Assembly (NCBI GenBank): GCA_907164885.2
Contig: OU015498.1
Span: 125,766,227 to 125,830,226, forward strand
DNA length: 64,000 bases
Source: Dolomedes plantarius
Taxonomy: Eukaryota > Arthropoda > Arachnida > Araneae > Dolomedidae
Direction: 5' to 3'
Numbering within the stretch: position 1 is the stretch's first letter; each line of letters begins with the position of its first letter. A program made the position numbers and the translations under genes. This document shows positions 59,040 through 64,000 of the stretch, in pieces. The notes beneath the pieces were generated by a model. The model had not been told where the DNA came from and did not search any database. It saw only the letters and a program-made list of their open reading frames with translations.

Positions 59040-60354
59040 CAGCAGGTCATTTGCACTTTATGGAAACGGTTTTGATTGTTAAGTTTTATGTATAAATGCC
59101 GTATATTTTGCGGCGATTTGCTTCTGTCTGATAGCTATGATTCTTGACAATAGCTCTAGCTCGAATTTTCCACGAAAGTAAACTTTGTCTTAGTAATGTC
59201 AAGTCAATTCTACCCCATTCCTCTTGGATCATTTTCCAAAGTCCGTTCAGTGTTCGTGGATGCCGTTTTCCTAAGCCTCGTTTTAATAAACCGAAAGCGC
59301 AAAAGTCTATTGGAGAAGCGTCAGGTGATTTTACAGGTATTTCATTAAATGTGATACACTTTATTTCTGTCTATGATTCTTTCTTTGCTAAATAAGCGGC
59401 AGTTGATTTAGACGTATGACTAGAAGCTTTGTCCATATAAATCTCAACTTTATAAATGTTCTTTCCATATAAGGCTGGAATTGTTTCTTCAAAAATTGGT
59501 TCTAAAATATTCTTCTGATAGTAGAGTGAATGAATTTTGGCTTTACTTGAGACTTTTTTATTTTTAATCTGCTGTTGTACGAAAACCCTACAACTATCCT
59601 GAATCCCTCTGGACACTTTTTTGTACACTGACGGAGCCATTTCGTACGGTCATTCCCGTCAGTTGAGCAATAGAAAATTGATCTTTTTTTATTACAGTCA
59701 CTTAAATACACCTATGCCTCATCGAGTGTAACCACAAATTTCCATTTTTCAGCAGCTAGGTGTTTTTAATATAATTTTCTACAATTTGTTTTTCTTTCAG
59801 CAATATGCTTTAGCAAGAGCAGATGAACATTAGGTTTAAACGTCTTTTTTAACGTCAAATCTTTAGAATGATTTTACTTACAGTGCCAGAAGACATTCCT
59901 AGTTTCGATGCAATGGATCTTTGAGTCGGCGGATTTTCTTTTAGGATCACAGACTTCCCTTTCTTGATATTTACCTGCGTTCTAACTGTCTTAGGAGGAG
60001 ATTTTGCTGGCAAGTTTTTATTTTTACTTTCAGTTAGACTTTTTTTCCTTTCAAATTTAATATAATATAAATACCTTTATTTAAAATGCCATAACCACAA
60101 TTTTTACACCGCTTTATAATTTGTTAATACGAAAATTTCTCCTCGGAAAGTGCAGTTACGTAACCTTCGAGTCATTTATCAAATTTAGGAGCCATTTTCA
60201 AAATAAATCTTTTATTTTACATTCCAATCAAAACAAAACAATAGCAGACGATTATTGCCAAATTTTTATCTCAAGTTGCCAATTTTTTATCTCAAAATGC
60301 AAACAACAAAAATAAATTACAAAATCGCTTCCATAAAGTGCGAACGAACTTCTG
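59040..60354 (-). mobile_element. Mariner-like DD41D transposon copy 2, opposite orientation
   Basis: The left end cagcaggtcatttgcacttt and the reverse-strand right end cagaagttcgttcgcacttt are TIRs shared with copy 1. TA at 59038-59039 and 60355-60356. The transposase lies on the minus strand and is uninterrupted by insertions, so it serves to read the gaps of copy 1. Confidence 0.9.
59100..60200 (-). pseudogene. Mariner-like transposase (DD41D), broken
   Basis: From about 60195 down: the HTH region with a KKG-type repeat, then WKFVVTLDEA-like text and MYLSDCNKKRSIFYCSTDG at 59711 onwards, SVYKKVSRGIQDSCRVF, YGKNIYKVEIYMDKASSHTS (second aspartate, near 59435), KES then a stop, and FNEIPVKSPDASPIDFCAFG (third aspartate, near 59300). 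It ends with WGRIDLTLL and RKIYGIYT. The spacing between the second and third aspartate is 41 residues in one frame. Two or more shifts upstream. Confidence 0.87.
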
Positions 60355-60356
60355 TA

Positions 60357-62302
60357 TTCGGAATAAGTGCGAATAAATTATATAACATGCGTATAGTTGT
60401 AATGATATATAATTAAATTAATTTTAAAAAATTAAAAAAGTGTTATTAATTTGTTTTTATCGCAGTTTCATAGCAGTTCCTATTAAGTTCCTCAAATTTT
60501 CCTCAAAGATTTTTTTGCTTCGTTGAAAATACTTTGAAGTCTCAAATGTCCATACAGAATTGTTTGGCGACTTGTCATTTAGATTGGATATGTATCTCAT
60601 AGAGAAAATACTAATTCTAAAGTTAGTTTACGATCTCAACGACATTCTTAAATAAGAAAAATCTAAATAATTTGGAAGTTTTTTTTTTAATGCAGAAGGT
60701 ACTTGTGTCTGACGGTAGGTACTTCTTCTGATATTGGCCTATGAAAACTTGCGATGTTTTGCTGGCTACTTTATTATGGGAGCACCATTTAAGTGAGCCA
60801 GCTTTGCTTTCTATGAGGGGGACTACACGTGATCGACCAAGCCTTATTCTGTATTTGTACCCAAGTCCCAGAACGCTAACTACTATATTGTGCGGGTGGC
60901 ATAATAATTCTGAAAATTAATCCAAAGAAGCATAACTGAAGAGAAAATGACGAAAATGTACGTCTTTGGAAGTCTCAAAATCTAACAATAAATGTACCAG
61001 AAATCCATTTTAATGATCTAAGAATTTTTTTTAAATTATATTGCCCTCTATGCTTATGACAAAAGGAGGAACATAATTTTTTAAACCGATTTTTGAGTGT
61101 CCTGCATGCCTCTGCTGTTCATGTAGTGTAATGTAAATGGCAATTCTGTTCTAAACGCTACGAAATTTATAGAAGCTCCGAATCACCTTTGATGGGATTA
61201 TGAAATCTCGCAAGAAAGCAATTTTTTCAATTTAATTTGATATTCCTGTTATCATTTGAAAACGATTACTTTTCAATGATGGAATGAATTTTTAATGATA
61301 TTTCTAGGATAAAACATCACATTTCTCGTTCCCTATAAACCGCGTTTGCTTTGGTCTGTGCAGATAATAAAAACAGAAATTTCATGTTAAACCACGTCCA
61401 ATTCCTTTCCTATTACACAATTTGTCTCTAATTTTTGTTCAATTTTATACATCTCAACTATTTTATCCTTTAAAAACTATTTGCATGGGAATTTTTAATA
61501 GAAGAATAATTAAATTTTAAGAGAAGAATGAAAGTTGAAAAATTGTACGTCATTCATACAGAATTTTTATTTTCCTTTGATTGAAGTTCCCCTTCATTTC
61601 ACGGAATATTTAAAAAGACCATCTGTCGAGCATATTAAATAAAATTTAAATGTCAGATCAAGTTTTTGTGCCCAATATCATTTCATATTAAATGCCATAA
61701 CCAGATGTGTATGCCTTTTATAAATATCGAAAGACTATTATTCTTTCAATAAAGGATCCTATCTAAAGTATTCATAAATTATCTTATTTGTGTAGAAATA
61801 CATTTATTTTCATGACATGCGATTATCCGAAAGAAAAAGAAAAGAAAAAAAATAAAGTAAAGTCATCAATATTTTACAAAGTAGAATTTAGCTTTGTGAT
61901 CATTTTAGCTCTGAAAAAGGAGTCATATGACAATTTTGAAAACATGTTTGACAGTTTTTAGCAAACAGCAAATTCATTATACATTTTACCTATTTCATTA
62001 TACGTCGTGATCGACATTATAAGAAAGCTTAAATGTGTCGTAAGTATACCAGTATTGCAACCAATAGTTTATTTATTGCAAAACTGTTTAGTTATTAAGC
62101 AAGAAAAGTTTTGCAACATTTTCTCTTGTACTGTTGTTACATTGACAACGAAGTCTAAATAAGATTCAACTGGAACGCACTGCTGTATACAACCATGTTT
62201 GAACATGAGCTTTTGATTTACTTGGTCTTTTTATTTCAAAGTTGATACTTAAATATAGCATATTCTTTTAGTTACAGTGACGAGGATTAACAAGTTTTCG
62301 TC
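60357..62302. other. No recognisable feature except a weak tRNA-like patch
   Basis: AT-rich. Near 60840-60900 the minus strand reads cccgcacaatatagtagtta then gcgttctggg, slightly tRNA-like, but no B box or repeat partner is seen. Confidence 0.45.
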
Positions 62303-62312
62303 GACTAATGAA

Positions 62313-62660
62313 TGTTGTTATTGTTGTCGTTTCTAATGCCCCATGGCCTGAATTCATTTCAGACCAGATCCATATGGGCTAGCGGGTTAAGGGGTGCGGC
62401 TCCCGTTTGCAAAGGCACCACAAGTGTCGGAGTCCAATTTAGCCAGGTGCCACATCAATTTTGACCGAGCAACCCCAGGGGCGGAATCTGCGGATCATAC
62501 TCTCTCCCCCCTCTCTGACCTCATAGAGGAACTATCCGGTCTACGGGTTTAACGTGCCCATATACGACCCAGACATGGAGGTATTCAACGGCGCTTATCG
62601 GGATTCGATCCGAAGCCGGCACCGAAAGCCGGCACGCTACCGCTAGGCTACCTCGAGCCC
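62313..62660 (-). mobile_element. SINE-A copy 3, 348 bp
   Basis: On the minus strand: head ggtagcctagcggtagcgtg (A box) and ggatcgaatcccg (B box), body with ggcacctggctaaattgg, actccgacacttgtggtgc and acccgctagccc, tail ggggcattagaaacgac followed by aacaataac. It is colinear with 18712-19055 throughout. Imperfect duplications actaatgaat (62303-62312) and attcatgaat (62661-62670) flank it. Confidence 0.9.
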
Positions 62661-62828
62661 ATTCATGAATATTAAGATGTTTAACGACATTTTTAAAATC
62701 GAGTTTCTTTGACAGTGGCTGTGGAAGGAAGGAAAAAAAATCCTCCCCCGAACTCTAGCCAAAATTCAGAATCGAGGGTAGAATTATCAAGCCTATTATT
62801 TTTTATCCCTAAAAGAATATGAATGTAC

Positions 62829-63555
62829 TAGCTGAAAACCCGCACTTCGCTACGGAGTACATTCAAATGAAATACAACGGTCAATGTATGCAATTAATGC
62901 CAAAAAAATAAATATATATATATATTTATAATAAATACGACGATCAATGTATACAATTGATGTAAAAAATAAACCCCAAAAATATATTTATAAAAAAATC
63001 GTAAGGGATATTTTTATAGACAAAATAATGTAGAAGAAAATATTCAAATTAAATCTAATAGGACATACTTAAGAATATAGTACTGTTAATATAGTACAGT
63101 TTGAGGAACATAATATCTTTTGCCATATTTTAATATTGTTTTGGATAAAGTCCAATAGTCTGCCGCATTAGCAAGAAAAAAAATTGTCTAGTTGTTATGC
63201 ACGTGACGATAAATGAATTTAAAGTACCAGAAAAGGAAATCATGTGATCAGCATTTAATAAATTAAATTCTAAAAATTAATCTTTAAAAATTCACGAAAA
63301 ATCAGAAAATGAAGGTAAAGATTCGAAAAATATCTCATTTTAAAGGAAATTTTATGATCTTTCTTGTGATGTAAATTGTATAAACTTCAAATTATTATGT
63401 TAAATGTAAACTTAAAAAATTACTAAAACAGTTTAAAAATTTAATTTTAAAAAGTCTAAGAAGAATTGTTCAAAAATATTTCTTAGTGCACCCCTACACT
63501 ATAAAAAGAATCGCCATGCAAAATTTCAGCCCTTTAGGTCCAGCGCTCAGTGTAT
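62829..63555 (+). repeat. Dispersed repeat D1, copy 2
   Basis: Same start (tagctgaaaacccgcacttc) and same order of blocks as 35293-36060. It lacks the long microsatellites. It diverges after tttaggtccagcg. Confidence 0.85.
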
Positions 63556-64000
63556 CGCCTAATACAAGCAAGGTGGACAAAAGTCATTTCAAAGAATCGA
63601 TTAATTGATGATCCCATGACAATAACAACCCCCATAGGTCACAATTCGAGGTAATAATTATGACAAACATTCCAGGGCGATGAGTCATAAGCGGTTGAAG
63701 TGGAGTGATAAGGTAATTCCATTTATGTAAACAATTTAGTTGCAATTTTGCAGTGCTTTCAATAACATTTAACAAGATTTGAAGTGAAGACTATTACTGT
63801 TGCTGTGATGGATTTTACTTTAGAAAGTAAGTATTTTTTTAATTTCGTTTTAAATATGATTCAAATGAGAGACAATATGTGTTATAATAGGTTTCTAAAA
63901 CTCTACGAAAAATTGTAATTTTTTTTTCGTTTTTAATTTTTCATCAAATACAGTTTTTTTTATCCACATGTATCCAGTATAACTTTTTTTATATTCTATA
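63556..64000. other. No recognisable feature
   Basis: AT-rich to the window edge. Confidence 0.5.

Overview
This window is AT-rich intergenic DNA from an animal nuclear genome. I see no host protein-coding gene. Almost everything recognisable is a transposable element: BEL/Pao, Gypsy-like and Copia LTR retrotransposons, Jockey-like and RTE-like LINEs, tRNA-derived SINEs, Tc1, mariner, hAT and piggyBac-like DNA transposons, and several MITEs. This mixture, together with TA and TG microsatellites, points to an arthropod. A chelicerate, probably a spider, is my best guess from the flavour of the Tc1, mariner and Pao proteins, but that is inference. There are no rRNA genes, CRISPR arrays, operons or bacterial features.

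Layout. 1-4.7 kb: 3' part of a decayed BEL/Pao element (gag, protease, RT, RNase H, integrase), followed by a degenerate SINE. 5.5-7.1 kb: an 874-bp solo LTR inside a possible TTAA element. 8.0-9.4 kb: a TTAA MITE split by a piggyBac-like MITE. 9.7-12.1 kb: an internally deleted mariner-like element and a Tc1 element 12 bp apart. 12.3-12.9 kb: second copy of the piggyBac-like MITE. 13.8-14.4 kb: LINE remnant. 16.3 and 17.8 kb: two small MITEs. 18.7 kb: SINE. 20.2-23.1 kb: three-level nest (Tc1 containing a Jockey-like LINE containing a foldback MITE). 23.4 kb: solo LTR. 25.3-26.6 kb: tandem repeat split by an RTE-like LINE. 26.7-28.1 kb: Tc1. 28.3-28.8 kb: second tandem repeat. 29.8-33.9 kb: a gag-only LTR retrotransposon inside a piggyBac-like element. 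36.3-38.6 kb: complete hAT element. 38.9-43.1 kb: an unclassified TIR element, tRNA-like pieces and a long foldback element. 47.5-48.6 kb: Gypsy gag remnant. 48.8-54.5 kb: full-length but broken Copia element carrying an odd palindrome-bounded gag insertion. 55.4-60.4 kb: two opposed DD41D mariner copies, one split by a SINE. 62.3 kb: another SINE. 62.8 kb: second copy of a 0.75-kb dispersed repeat also present at 35.3 kb.

The value of the window is stratigraphic. Target-site duplications (TSDs) can be read directly for most insertions: 5 bp for the solo LTR and Copia, 4 bp for the gag-only LTR family, 8 bp for hAT, TTAA for piggyBac-like elements, TA for Tc1/mariner, and 10-13 bp for SINEs and LINEs. 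The order of insertion is therefore unambiguous in at least six nests. Every transposase or polymerase I can read carries stops or frameshifts. The most nearly intact coding sequence is the gag-only ORF at 30.5-32.5 kb, with one stop and one frameshift.
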